The notes beneath the pieces are model-generated. The model was given only the letters and a program-made list of their open reading frames with translations. It made no database searches and was not told the origin of the DNA. A program made the position numbers and the translations under genes. DNA of 64,000 bases from Bin87 sp034423115 (GTDB taxonomy: Bacteria; Chloroflexota; Dehalococcoidia; Lucifugimonadales; UBA3495), in the NCBI GenBank assembly GCA_034423115.1, contig DAOUJD010000015.1, forward strand, positions 1 to 64,000, in the 5' to 3' direction. Positions 52,315 to 61,530 of this stretch are shown here, in pieces. Every line of letters starts with the position of its first letter. Within the stretch, counting starts at the first letter, position 1.

Positions 52315-53136
52315 ATGCCCGAAGCGCCCGAATTGCAGGTTGCCGTCGAGTTCCTCGGCGCACGCCTTCCCGGTCAGGCCATCACCAATGCCGAGGTCCT
52401 CCGACCCAGCGTAGTGCGCTCTTCGTCGGACCCGTTCCCCGACGATGCCGTGGGCCGCGAGTTTATCTCCATCACCCGGCGCGGCAAATTCCTGCTCCTT
52501 TCGCTCACCGGCAATAATACGCTCGTCATCAACCCCAAGCTCACCGGCGGCATCCAGTACGTCCCGCAAAACCAGCGCGTGTACAAGCGCACCTGCGTCC
52601 GCCTGACCCTCGCCAACGGCGATGACCTGCGCTACGTCGACGACCGGCAGATGGGCCAGTTCTACTACGTACCCGACGACCTGGTGGAAACCGTCCCCGG
52701 CCTGACCGACCAGGGACCCGACGTACTGGACGATTTCACCTTCGACGACTTCAAAGCCAACCTCAAGGGTTTCAGCGGCGAGATCAAGGGCGTCCTCACC
52801 CGTGGCCGCGTCATCGCCGGCATAGGCAACGCTTACGCCGACGAAATCCTGTTCCGCGCCGGCGTTTATCCCTTCAAGAAGCGCCGCGCCCTCTCTGACG
52901 ACGACCTGCGCAGCATCCACCGATGCTCCCGCGAGGTCGTCTTGGACGCCATCGAGCAGGTGCGCCAGCGCATGGGCAACCAGATTGATCACAAGCTCCG
53001 CGACTTCCTCGCCGTCCACAACAAGGGCGGCCAGCCCTGCCCCCAATGCGGCAACGCCATCACCGAACTGCGCGCCAACCAGCGCATCACCAGCTACTGC
53101 CGACGCTGCCAACCGGGAATGCTATTGAAAAACTGA
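52315..53136 (+). CDS. mutM: Formamidopyrimidine-DNA glycosylase
   Basis: 273 residues with the catalytic Pro2-Glu3 start (MPEAPELQ), lysine in TRRGKFLLL, the H2TH region GVLTRGRVIAGIGNAYADEILFRAG and the C-terminal zinc finger C-P-Q-C...C-R-R-C. It removes oxidised purines and nicks the DNA. The N terminus reads PEAPE instead of the common PELPE. GGGAGGTG lies upstream. Confidence 0.94.
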   Translation: MPEAPELQVAVEFLGARLPGQAITNAEVLRPSVVRSSSDPFPDDAVGREFISITRRGKFLLLSLTGNNTLVINPKLTGGIQYVPQNQRVYKRTCVRLTLANGDDLRYVDDRQMGQFYYVPDDLVETVPGLTDQGPDVLDDFTFDDFKANLKGFSGEIKGVLTRGRVIAGIGNAYADEILFRAGVYPFKKRRALSDDDLRSIHRCSREVVLDAIEQVRQRMGNQIDHKLRDFLAVHNKGGQPCPQCGNAITELRANQRITSYCRRCQPGMLLKN

Positions 53137-53222
53137 CGCCGGTCGTTTTGACACTGCCTTCCCAACCCGATAGCATCAACCTGCCGCCAACGCGCACAGG
53201 AAAAACTCAAGGCGACGCGATC

Positions 53223-53678
53223 ATGTCTCAAAGCACCGACAGCGCTGCGAAATGGACGCCATACTTCACCAGGTCCGGCCCTTTGCCCAACGCAACGCCG
53301 CTGGAACTGGTCGCCCAGGCCCGAAAGCAACTGGATGCCTGCGACGACCGCCAATGGGCTGGCACCCTGTGGGCCGCCGTCCGTCTCACCTTCCTTGACT
53401 TGGCCGCCCGGCACGACCTGGCCAGTGAAGACTTCATAGCCGACGCCAAGGCCGGCAAAGTTGACGACGACGAGTATATTCCCATCGCCAAGGCGCTGGA
53501 CGAGATGGACATTCCGGGCGACAAGAAAAGACACTATCGCCACTATCGCGGCAAGCTCGGCGGCGGCAACTCGTTGGGCGATCACCAACGCATCGGCATC
53601 TATAAGGATTACTGGTGGGAAACCATCCACTCCGGAACCTCGGCGTTCATCGCGGAATGTTATGACGCAACCCTCTGA
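53223..53678 (+). CDS. Hypothetical protein upstream of a HEPN-like gene
   Basis: 151 residues from the ATG at 53223; the frame upstream overlaps mutM and is ignored. It is soluble, with helix-rich LELVAQARKQLDACDDRQWAGTLWAAVRLTFLDLAARHDL and IPIAKALDEMDIPGDKKRHYRHYRGKL. It overlaps the next gene by 17 bases, so the two are coupled. It could be one half of a toxin-antitoxin-like pair, but no family is recognised. Confidence 0.6.
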   Translation: MSQSTDSAAKWTPYFTRSGPLPNATPLELVAQARKQLDACDDRQWAGTLWAAVRLTFLDLAARHDLASEDFIADAKAGKVDDDEYIPIAKALDEMDIPGDKKRHYRHYRGKLGGGNSLGDHQRIGIYKDYWWETIHSGTSAFIAECYDATL

Positions 53679-54090
53679 GCCAGGCCCGGATAAAGCCCGT
53701 TGGCATTATCAACGCGCCAACGCATATCGCGAGCTCGCAGAGGAGCTGTTGGAAAGATCGCGCACTGCCGCTGAACGTGCCGCAGTTCTGGCCGACGCAG
53801 CCGGCGCGCTGCTGTACGAAGCCGCCAAGCAGTGCGTCAACGCCGTTGCAAACTTGCGTGGGCAGGACCCACAGGACAATCGCGCCAAGATGGACAAAAT
53901 CAACGCCATTGTTGCCGAGGGCTTTACGGCCTTCGATTTGATTGAAGGCTCCAGCGCGGCTTGGGATTTGCACATCCACGCCGACCAGGCCACCTTGCTA
54001 CCGAACCGCTTCGCGGATCGGTTCAATATGGCAGCCGACTTTGTGGACGAAATGCAAGACATCTACCGCAACATCGCCGCCCCGGCGTAA
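53662..54090 (+). CDS. HEPN/PaREP1-like helical protein
   Basis: 142 residues from the ATG at 53662. The helical core YRELAEELLERSRTAAERAAVLADAAGALLYEAAKQCVNAVANLRG resembles PaREP1/HEPN-type four-helix proteins, and the C terminus has DLHIHADQATLLPN. The catalytic RxxxxH of RNase-type HEPNs is not evident. It overlaps the preceding gene by 17 bases. Confidence 0.55.
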   Translation: MTQPSEPGPDKARWHYQRANAYRELAEELLERSRTAAERAAVLADAAGALLYEAAKQCVNAVANLRGQDPQDNRAKMDKINAIVAEGFTAFDLIEGSSAAWDLHIHADQATLLPNRFADRFNMAADFVDEMQDIYRNIAAPA

Positions 54091-54122
54091 CACAGTCACG
54101 CAGAGCACGGGAGGAACACACA

Positions 54123-55154
54123 ATGGCCACTTTCATGTACGTATCGCTCCAGCAGGAAGACCGCATCGCCCAGTACACCGTCGACCCGGCCACCGGCGCC
54201 CTTGAGCATCACGCCGACTACCCGCTTGCCGGCATGCCCGCTCCACTGGCCGCCGACCCTCAAAAGCGTTTCCTGTTCGCCGGCCGCCGTCGACCCGGCG
54301 AATTCGGCCTTACCGGTTTCACCATCCAGCCGGACACTGGCCACCTCGAACAGTTGAATAGCGTCCCATTGGGCGGCGACCCCGTCCACCTGTCCGTTGA
54401 CCGCGGCGGCAACTACCTGCTGTCCGCCTACTACTACCAGGCTCGCGTTGGCGTCCACGGATTTGACCAGGCCGGTACCCTGGCAGCGTCGCCCATCGAG
54501 TGGCGGGAGACCGGCATCGGCGCCCACTACGTCCAGACCGACCCCGAAAACCGCTACGCCTTCGTCCCCCACATCGCCGAGGGCAACCACACCGGCGTCA
54601 ACGCCATCTTCCAATTCCAGTTCGACCCGGAATCGGGCCGCCTCACCCCCAACGATCCGGACCGAGTTGTCCCCAACACCCTTGAGGGCCCGCGCCATTT
54701 CTGTTTCAACCCCAACCTCAACGTGCTGTACTCGTCCAACGAGCAGGGTTGCAGCGTCACCGCCTACCACTTCGACCCCTTGGGCGGTACCCTCTCACCG
54801 TTCCAGACCGTGCCCACCCTGCCCGACGATTTCGACGGCTACAACTCCTGCTCCCAGATCCAGATCACCCCGTCCGGCCGGTTCCTCTACGCGCCCAATC
54901 GCGGCCACAACAGCATCGCCGGATTCGCGGTTGACGAGTCCGACGGCAGCCTGACGCCCCTCGGCCAAACCGCCACCGAGCCAATCCCGCGCGCCTTCAG
55001 CCTGGACACCACCGGCGCGTTCCTCTACGCCACCGGCCTGGAATCCGGCAACCTCGCCACCTACCGCATCAACCAGGACACCGGCGCCCTCGAACCGCAG
55101 GCCGTCAACCCCGTCGGCCAGGGACCCATGTGGGTGCTCATCATCGACCTCTAG
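54123..55154 (+). CDS. Lactonase family protein (6-phosphogluconolactonase-like propeller)
   Basis: 343 residues from the ATG at 54123, with GGGAGG upstream. A seven-bladed propeller of the YbhE/YkgB lactonase type: YTVDPATGALEH, FTIQPDTGHLEQL, GPRHFCFNPNLNVLYSSNEQG, QITPSGRFLYAPNRGHNSIAGF, SLDTTGAFLYATGLESGNLATYRI. The family includes 6-phosphogluconolactonase and carboxy-muconate cyclase-like enzymes. Confidence 0.88.
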   Translation: MATFMYVSLQQEDRIAQYTVDPATGALEHHADYPLAGMPAPLAADPQKRFLFAGRRRPGEFGLTGFTIQPDTGHLEQLNSVPLGGDPVHLSVDRGGNYLLSAYYYQARVGVHGFDQAGTLAASPIEWRETGIGAHYVQTDPENRYAFVPHIAEGNHTGVNAIFQFQFDPESGRLTPNDPDRVVPNTLEGPRHFCFNPNLNVLYSSNEQGCSVTAYHFDPLGGTLSPFQTVPTLPDDFDGYNSCSQIQITPSGRFLYAPNRGHNSIAGFAVDESDGSLTPLGQTATEPIPRAFSLDTTGAFLYATGLESGNLATYRINQDTGALEPQAVNPVGQGPMWVLIIDL

Positions 55155-55176
55155 CGGCCATTCCTCCCGTCCCGTC

Positions 55177-55210
55177 GCCCTCGTCGCATCCCAGCGACGG
55201 GGGCATTTCT
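55177..55210 (+). terminator. Terminator of the lactonase gene
   Basis: An 11-bp stem with one G-T wobble (55177-55187 with 55194-55204), 6-base loop, then ATTTCT. Confidence 0.7.
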
Positions 55211-55248
55211 ATGACCCGCCTGATTCCGCCCCACATCGCGCCGCCGGC

Positions 55249-57081
55249 ATGACAAAACGCGATTGCCCTACGCACATCCGTTTGTATACCATCAAGTCAT
55301 CCCAACCGACCAACGACAACAGAGGTAAATCGTTGCAATACGACAAGAATCAACACCGCCTGCTCCGCGACATCGCCCACCGCGCCCGTCTCACGCCCGA
55401 CGAATACGATCGATTCCAGAAGTCCATCCGCGCCGCCAAAATACCGTATGCGAGCGTCAACATCCCCGAGTGGCCGTCGGCGCCCTACTCTCCGCTCCTC
55501 ATCCTGTTCGGATCCAAACCCTGGTGGGAGGGACGTTACTGGACCGGCAAACAACCGGCGGTGAAACCCGCCGACTCCGCCCGCGTCTCCCGCATCGCCC
55601 GTGAGATGGCCGGCGATCCATTGAGCCCCCGTCGTCTCGCCTACGCGTGGCAGGTTCCCGAGTACGACCCCAGCGAACACATCATCCTGCGCTACTGGCT
55701 GGACGAACACGACCTCTCCATCGTCGACTTCCTCCGCGACTACCTGCCGGCGGCGGCAAAGCGCCTCGGCCGCGATGACCTGCTCATTGAGGTGACCAAT
55801 CCCCGCGCACCGGAGGAACAGGCCGAGGGCTCATATTCTCCCACCCGCCGCGCCGTCCGCATCGCCGACCGGAGCCTTCTGGACAATTTCGCCGTCGCCT
55901 CCCCTCGCTTCACCTACGACACCGATTTGCAGGTTTCCTGGGTGCGCGCCCAGGATAACTCCCGCTGGGAAGCCCGTCGCACGCATCCCCCGCAGTCGGC
56001 CACGTGGGCCAGCCACCGGTCGTGGATCATGCGACCCCTTGGCCAGGGCGCACTCCGCGACGACGATGTGGACCCCATCGACGGCCACCGCTTCGGGCCG
56101 GCCATGGAACTCTTCGACGACGGGATGCTCTGGCTGTGGATCGCCCGACGCGCCTTGGACCACGCGCCCGCCATCACCATCAACGGCGTGCCCGTGGAGT
56201 TGACCGCCCAGACCTTCGGCCCCACTTGCCGCATGGTCGCCCGGGTCTCCCCGGAGCAAATGCTGCAAGTCGTCGGCAATCCCTACCCCAAGAAGGCTGA
56301 TGCGGCAAACACGCCCGCGACGCCCGATGCCACCGGTCCTATCATCCTGAACGACGTTCAATTCACCTACCGCAGCCCGTTCTATCGGGCGAAAACCAGA
56401 TTGCCCGGCCAATTCCATCGCCCCAGGCGGTGCCGGCTGGTTCTCCGTGAACCCGACCAGGTCCGCCTATTCGGCGACGAGGCCATCAGTCGGCGCGGCC
56501 TCGTCATCAATGGCGTGGCTGTAACCGATCTCAAACCCCACCGTGGCGGATGGCAGGGCAGGTTGGCGGCTCCATGCTCCGTGGTCGCACGCAATGGCAA
56601 TGCCCGCGCCGCGACGGCCTCGGCCCAAACCACACCATCCATAACCGGCGTAACCGCCGGCAGCAGGATCTACAGCCCAACGGCCGTCGTGCAGGCCATC
56701 GAGAATGCCGTCGGACGCGACGTCCGTCTATTCGGCCAGACCACCAGCGACCAGGGCATCGTCGCGCTCACCCGTAGCGGCTTGGAGCAGTTCCTTGAGG
56801 AAGATTCAACCGACCGCCTGGACTACATCGCGGACCACGGCGGCCGCAACTACGATTGCGAAAACTTCTCCGAGGCCCTGCGCTCCAACCTGGCCCGCAA
56901 GCACGGCGTCAACGGATGCGCCGTCATCTGGGGCGATTCCCATGCCTGGTGTCTCTTCGTCCTGGTCGGCAACGCCGGCCCCGCCATCGCAATGGTCGAA
57001 CCCCAGGCCGACACCCACATGACCATCAACCAACTCACCGGCCCCTACTCAATCGACCACCGCGCAGAAGTCCTGCTGTAG
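55249..57081 (+). CDS. Large uncharacterised protein with papain-like C-terminal region
   Basis: 610 residues from an ATG at 55249 without a good ribosome site; a TTG at 55333 with AGAGG is an alternative start. The N-terminal 470 residues have no known domain, though VDPIDGHRFGPAMELFDDGMLWLWIARRA and the NGV/TDL repeats hint at beta-rich modules. At the C terminus Cys537 (YDCENF), His565 (DSHAWC) and Glu584 (MVEPQ) or Asp588 are spaced like the C-H-D/E triad of papain or transglutaminase-like folds, which suggests a peptidase or amidase. No signal peptide. Confidence 0.65.
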   Translation: MTKRDCPTHIRLYTIKSSQPTNDNRGKSLQYDKNQHRLLRDIAHRARLTPDEYDRFQKSIRAAKIPYASVNIPEWPSAPYSPLLILFGSKPWWEGRYWTGKQPAVKPADSARVSRIAREMAGDPLSPRRLAYAWQVPEYDPSEHIILRYWLDEHDLSIVDFLRDYLPAAAKRLGRDDLLIEVTNPRAPEEQAEGSYSPTRRAVRIADRSLLDNFAVASPRFTYDTDLQVSWVRAQDNSRWEARRTHPPQSATWASHRSWIMRPLGQGALRDDDVDPIDGHRFGPAMELFDDGMLWLWIARRALDHAPAITINGVPVELTAQTFGPTCRMVARVSPEQMLQVVGNPYPKKADAANTPATPDATGPIILNDVQFTYRSPFYRAKTRLPGQFHRPRRCRLVLREPDQVRLFGDEAISRRGLVINGVAVTDLKPHRGGWQGRLAAPCSVVARNGNARAATASAQTTPSITGVTAGSRIYSPTAVVQAIENAVGRDVRLFGQTTSDQGIVALTRSGLEQFLEEDSTDRLDYIADHGGRNYDCENFSEALRSNLARKHGVNGCAVIWGDSHAWCLFVLVGNAGPAIAMVEPQADTHMTINQLTGPYSIDHRAEVLL

Positions 57082-57095
57082 AGATGTCGGACAAC

Positions 57096-57128
57096 AAAAA
57101 AAAGCCGCAACCAGACCAGGTTGCGGCT
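57096..57128 (-). terminator. Terminator of tRNA-Val
   Basis: AGCCGCAACC (57103-57112) pairs perfectly with GGTTGCGGCT (57119-57128). On the minus strand it follows the tRNA and is followed by a run of T (the AAAAAAAA at 57096-57103). Confidence 0.85.
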
Positions 57129-57142
57129 CCATCTATTTCGAG

Positions 57143-57219
57143 TGGTGGGCGATGGTGGACTCGAACCACCGACCTCTTGCGTGTCGAGCAAGTACTCTAA
57201 CCAACTGAGCTAATCGCCC
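57143..57219 (-). tRNA. tRNA-Val (anticodon GAC) with C33
   Basis: A minus-strand cloverleaf: acceptor GGGCGAT/ATCGCCC, D arm GCTCAGTTGGTTAGAGT, anticodon arm CTTGC-TCGACAC-GCAAG, T arm GGTGG-TTCGAGT-CCACC, encoded CCA (57143-57145). The loop T32-C33-G34-A35-C36 gives anticodon GAC but with C instead of the near-universal U33. Confidence 0.9.
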
Positions 57220-57431
57220 ACGAGATGCCATTTCATCGAATCATATCACAGGCCCGTGCGAACGGCCAACCTAACCAACGACCAACGGGATATCTGATGC
57301 ATGATGGGCGAATCACAAAATGGCAGAGTTCCGTTGAAAATCTGACATGAAACACTACCGGAGATCGCGGATGGCCACGAAGATATTTCGCCCGCAGTGC
57401 GTCGCAACGAATCAAGGTGGTTACGAATCAT

Positions 57432-58375
57432 TTATCGATTTTGAGCCAAGGATTTGTGCGCTTCCATCATGAGGACGATGTTAGATGCCGTAAGGTTCAA
57501 ACAGTACGCAGCCACGTAATGTGGCACGTCCACAGGTGCGATCCCTTGACCATGGGCACCCCGACCGCCGGGGTTCCGCACCGTTGGAACTCCGCTTTCG
57601 AGGGTCGTGCGCAAGGCGGTGAAGTGGCTCTGCATTTCACGCGGAATTAGTTGATTGTCGAACAAGATACCGATCAAAGTAGACGCGATAGATCGCTTGT
57701 CATCGTAGACCCATCCGCGATCGTCACAGATGGCTTTCATCGTACTCTCGAAGGCGTTTCCTGCATCGGTTATGGCTTCCTTGATTTCCCCGTTTCGGTA
57801 ATGAGTGTGAGCTTCCAAAAACTCTTGCAGCGGCCCGGTGAAGTTTGCTTCATACAACAAAGCGATAGCCGGCTCTACAGCTTCCTTGTGGATGTATTGG
57901 GATTCTAACGAGATGATCCGGCCTGACAGATACTGGTAGCCAATACCGTGCTCAAGGAATCTTTGGTTGAGTTCTTCAATCGCATCGACCACCTTCTGTC
58001 GTTCCTGAGGGTGCGATGTGTGAGTCAGCTCAGCTAAGTGAAAGCAAAATTCTATTAGACTCAGCACATCGTCAACGTCTTTGCCCTCGATGATAAAACG
58101 CATGCAATCTTCGGTGGGGGTTTGGGTTCCTGGTACTAGGGAGAATGTTCCAAGCTCCGCTGCAAGCGTGTCGCGGGCTTGTTGCCAAAACTGTAAAGAA
58201 GGCCCGTCGAAAACTGGCCCTCCAAACCTCCTTGCGGGAACCCTATCAATACTCGGAATATCCAAACCACTTGAGTCCTAAATGCTTTTGGGAGGTGATC
58301 CCGGGTGTAGATCACCGGCTTGTCCGCATTTTCGGCTGCCCGCTTGCGTTTCGCGAATGTGTTGAAGATCGGCAT
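57432..58375 (-). pseudogene. STM4504/CBY_0614-like (Abi_C-type) protein, frameshifted
   Basis: The N terminus starts at ATG 58375 (AGGA upstream) as MPIFNTFAKRKRAAENADKP, then LPKAFRTQVVWI; the continuing homology is in another frame (57432-58265: DRVPARRFGGPVFDGPSL, then FLEHGIGYQYLSGRIISLESQYIHKEAV, LEAHTHYRNGEIKEAITDAGNAFESTMKAI, SGVPTVRNPGGRGAHGQG). Together they give the whole family architecture, so about one base was lost or gained near 58250-58270. The C-terminal RNPGGRGAHGQG is the Abi_C/HEPN-like motif. Family members are linked to phage defence; this copy is probably inactive unless frameshifting occurs. Confidence 0.7.
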
Positions 58376-58424
58376 CTTCTTCCTACGAGACCGAGTCTGT
58401 TGCAGTCAATATCCATTTTACCTC

Positions 58425-58459
58425 AAGACGGCAGAGTTCAGCGCAAACTCTGCCGTCTT
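58425..58459. terminator. Perfect 14-bp palindrome
   Basis: AAGACGGCAGAGTT (58425-58438) pairs with AACTCTGCCGTCTT (58446-58459), 7-base loop, then TCGATCC. It lies in the gene-free 58376-58808 stretch, where I see no other feature; the gene it served may be lost. Confidence 0.55.
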
Positions 58460-58808
58460 TCGATCCCGGCGGTCGGTGTCGGAGCCCAGATCAAGCATGC
58501 GAGTCAAGGCGGATGCAGGTCCAATGGCAAAGTTGCTAATGAGATCGGCCAATGGGTAATCGCCGGGTTGACTCAACGTAACGGCCATCGAGCGAACTCA
58601 CCCGTGACCGGACTCTTCCCACTGACCGCCATCACGCTCGTATCGCCGAACCAAGATTGGGTGGGGTGGCGAAGCAACACCGCAATCTTTCGGTGTGAAC
58701 AGATGGTGTTCAGCCCAACCTACCCCCACCACCACATCCCCCGCTTGTCCCTCCCAGCGTTCTTTGCTACGCTTGCGCGGCATCCTCACCCCACCGTTGG
58801 AACCGCCC

Positions 58809-60260
58809 GTGAGCACGCCGCCGCCAGACCGTTTCCGGAACTACGCCCTCGAAGACGCCGTCTACGACGAGATGTTCCTGCCCGACGGCAACCCTCGCTC
58901 CCACTGCCAGGGCGTATTCGACGCGCTCTCCAACTACGCCGACGAGCAGTTGGCCGGCATCCAGGAACGCGTCACCCGCTCCTTCTCCAACGAGGGCATC
59001 ACCTTCACCGTGTACGGCGACGCCGAGGCCGAGGAGCGCATCATCCCGGTCGACTGCATCCCCCGACTGCTGCCCAAGAGCGAGTGGGATTTCCTCGACG
59101 CCGGCCTCAAGCAACGCCTCCAGACCCTGAACCTCTTCCTGCAGGACATCTACGGCGACGCCAAAATCGTCGCCGACGGCGTCATCCCCGCCCAGGTCGT
59201 CTACGAGTGCCCCCAGTACCGGCCCGAGATGCGCGGGTTCACTCCGCCCCAGGGCACCTGGGTCGCCGTCTGCGGCACCGACGTCGTGCGCACCAACCAC
59301 GGATTCCACGTCCTGGAAGACAACCTCCGCGTGCCCTCCGGCGTCTCCTACATGATCGCCAACCGCAAGGCCACCAAGGCCAGCCTGCGCCGCCTCTACC
59401 GCGAATCCCGCGTCCAGGAGGTCGAGCAGTACGGTCGGCTGTTGCAGCAGACCCTCCGCGAACTCGCCCCCGACGGGCGGGACAATCCCCGCATCGCCCT
59501 GCTCACCCCCGGCGTGTACAACTCCGCTTTCTATGAGCACATGTTCCTGTCCCACGAGATCGGCGCCGAGTTGGTCGAGGGCCGCGACCTCGTCGTGCGC
59601 GACGGTTTCGTCTACATGCGCACCACCACCGGACTCCAGCGCGTTGATGTCATCTACCGCCGCGTCGATGACGATTTCCTGGACCCCTCGGTGTTCCGCT
59701 CCGACTCGGTACTCGGCGTCCCCGGCCTGATGGATGCCTACCGCGCCGGCCACGTCGCCCTCGCCAACGCCCCCGGCACCGGCGTCGCCGACGACAAGAG
59801 CGTCTACGCCTACGTCCCCGACATGATCCGTTACTACCGCAACGAGGAACCCCTGCTCCAAAACGTGGAGACCCACCTCTGCCGCAACCCCGAGGGGCTG
59901 GCCTATACCCTCGACAATCTGGACACCCTCGTCGTCAAACGCGTCGGCGAGTCCGGAGGCTACGGCATGCTCGTCGGCATCCAGGCCTCCCCGGAGGAAC
60001 GCGCCGATTACGCCAGGCAGATCCTCGCCGATCCCAGCGACTTCATCGCCCAGCCTACCCTCGACCTGTCCCGCTCGCCCTGTCTCATCGATGGTAATTT
60101 CGAGCCCCGTCACGTCGACCTCCGCCCCTTCATCCTCCACGGACGTTCCACCCGCATCGTTCCCGGCGCCTTCTGTCGCGTCGCCCTGCGTCGCGGCAGC
60201 ATCGTCGTCAACAGCAGCCAGGGCGGCGGCGGCAAGGACGTCTGGGTCCTCCAGGACTGA
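58809..60260 (+). CDS. Circularly permuted ATP-grasp type 2 protein
   Basis: 483 residues from a GTG at 58809; the frame is open further upstream but lacks family residues. Signature blocks are YDEMFLPDGNPRSHCQGVFDAL, FLQDIYGDAKI, RTNHGFHVLEDNLRVPSGVSYMIANR, ALLTPGVYNSAFYEHMFLS and VVKRVGESGGYGM. These enzymes (DUF404/407) are predicted peptide ligases and are normally encoded beside an alpha-E gene, as here. Substrate unknown. Confidence 0.9.
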   Translation: MSTPPPDRFRNYALEDAVYDEMFLPDGNPRSHCQGVFDALSNYADEQLAGIQERVTRSFSNEGITFTVYGDAEAEERIIPVDCIPRLLPKSEWDFLDAGLKQRLQTLNLFLQDIYGDAKIVADGVIPAQVVYECPQYRPEMRGFTPPQGTWVAVCGTDVVRTNHGFHVLEDNLRVPSGVSYMIANRKATKASLRRLYRESRVQEVEQYGRLLQQTLRELAPDGRDNPRIALLTPGVYNSAFYEHMFLSHEIGAELVEGRDLVVRDGFVYMRTTTGLQRVDVIYRRVDDDFLDPSVFRSDSVLGVPGLMDAYRAGHVALANAPGTGVADDKSVYAYVPDMIRYYRNEEPLLQNVETHLCRNPEGLAYTLDNLDTLVVKRVGESGGYGMLVGIQASPEERADYARQILADPSDFIAQPTLDLSRSPCLIDGNFEPRHVDLRPFILHGRSTRIVPGAFCRVALRRGSIVVNSSQGGGGKDVWVLQD

Positions 60261-60265
60261 TCGAA

Positions 60266-61324
60266 ATGCTCGCCCGCAGCGCCCAAGGACTCTACTGGAT
60301 GGGCCGCTACCTCGAGCGGGCCGATCACCTCTGCCGCCTGCTACGACTCCAGACCGAAGCCCTGGTTGACCGTCCCATCGCCGAAATCTACAGCGGCTGG
60401 AACCGTATCTATGCCTGCCTGGACCGCCAGCCGCCCGGCGCCCGGCCCGATTCGCTCCCCGGCTTTGATCCCAACAGCGCCGAGGGCCTCTTCCAAGTGA
60501 TGGGCGTGCCCGGCACCCGCGCCTGGCAGACCAGCGGCGGCGATGACTACACCCTGGCCGATTCCTTCACCCTGGCCGACGACCTCACCTTTGAACGCTC
60601 CAACCCTGGCTCGGTGTTTAGCTGCTTCGCCATGGGTCGCGAAAACGCCCGCCAGATGCGCCACTGCATCAGCGCCGAGATGTGGACCTCCCTCAACCTC
60701 GCCTACCTGCGCATCCAGCCGATCGACATCCTCGAAATCTGGAACACCTCTCCGGAAACCTTCTACGCCGACACCGCCGCGGAAATCGACACCTTCATGG
60801 GCGTCGCCGCCGCCACCATGTACCGCGATGAGGGTTGGCACTTCATGCAGCTGGGCAGGTTCATCGAGCGCGCCCAGATGGCCGTCGCGCTGTTCCTGGC
60901 CCAGATGGAACTGTTCCAGCTATCGGCGTCAAGCTCCCTGGAAGGTTCCGAGTCCGATTGGGTCACTCTGCTGCGCATGTATCACGCCCTCGAAGCCTAC
61001 AACCGCGCCTACAGCGTCGAGATCGTACCCGAGCAGGTGCTCGACCTGCTCGCCACCGATCCCCTGTTGCCCGATTCTCTATGCCGCTCGTTGGACGTAG
61101 CGGCTGCCGAGTTGAACTCCATCGATACTGGCCCCGATGCCCAATATGACGCAGCGGCCCGGCGGATCGCCGGACGCCTGACCTCCATGGTCCACTACGA
61201 CTGGCCCGACTCCGCCGACCGGCAGCGTCTGCTGATACGTTTGCGATCGTACACCTTCGACCTCCACGCCCTGGTCTCCGCCGCTTTCTTCGATTACGCC
61301 ACCGCCACTCCATCCCCCAACTGA
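60266..61324 (+). CDS. Alpha-E domain protein (DUF403)
   Basis: 352 residues beginning MLARSAQGLYWMGRYLERADHLCRLLR, the alpha-E signature, with later AATMYRDEGWHFMQLGRFIERAQM and MYHALEAYNR. It starts 6 bases after the ATP-grasp gene. The usual third partner, a transglutaminase-like protease gene, is not present; an IS follows. Confidence 0.9.
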   Translation: MLARSAQGLYWMGRYLERADHLCRLLRLQTEALVDRPIAEIYSGWNRIYACLDRQPPGARPDSLPGFDPNSAEGLFQVMGVPGTRAWQTSGGDDYTLADSFTLADDLTFERSNPGSVFSCFAMGRENARQMRHCISAEMWTSLNLAYLRIQPIDILEIWNTSPETFYADTAAEIDTFMGVAAATMYRDEGWHFMQLGRFIERAQMAVALFLAQMELFQLSASSSLEGSESDWVTLLRMYHALEAYNRAYSVEIVPEQVLDLLATDPLLPDSLCRSLDVAAAELNSIDTGPDAQYDAAARRIAGRLTSMVHYDWPDSADRQRLLIRLRSYTFDLHALVSAAFFDYATATPSPN

Positions 61325-61420
61325 CCAAGGGGAGACGTGGTGTAACCATCCAATCGGCTCAACGACTCGCGTATACACCCGCCATCAGGGCATTTCCAAA
61401 GTCGTGCGATTGAAGTCTAT

Positions 61421-61530
61421 CCGCTCGTCCTGAGCTGCCGTAGGCCCTTGGGTCCGCCCTTGGCGGTTCCGCCTGTGGCGAGTCGAAGGACGCGCTCGTG
61501 GTTCGACAGGCTCACCATGAGCGGGACGTG
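61421..61530. repeat. Dispersed intergenic repeat (CTCGTCCTGAG type), longer copy
   Basis: CGCTCGTCCTGAG, GGTCCGCCCTTGGCGG, CGAGTCGAAGGACG and then GGTTCGACAGGCTCACCATGAG. It shares blocks with 49610-49658. It lies between the alpha-E gene and the IS; no gene is seen in 61325-61567. Confidence 0.65.

Noticed and set aside
58145..59536. 463-codon plus-strand open frame
   Set aside because: It crosses the frameshifted defence gene and the ATP-grasp gene; its translation is Arg/Pro-rich without a domain.
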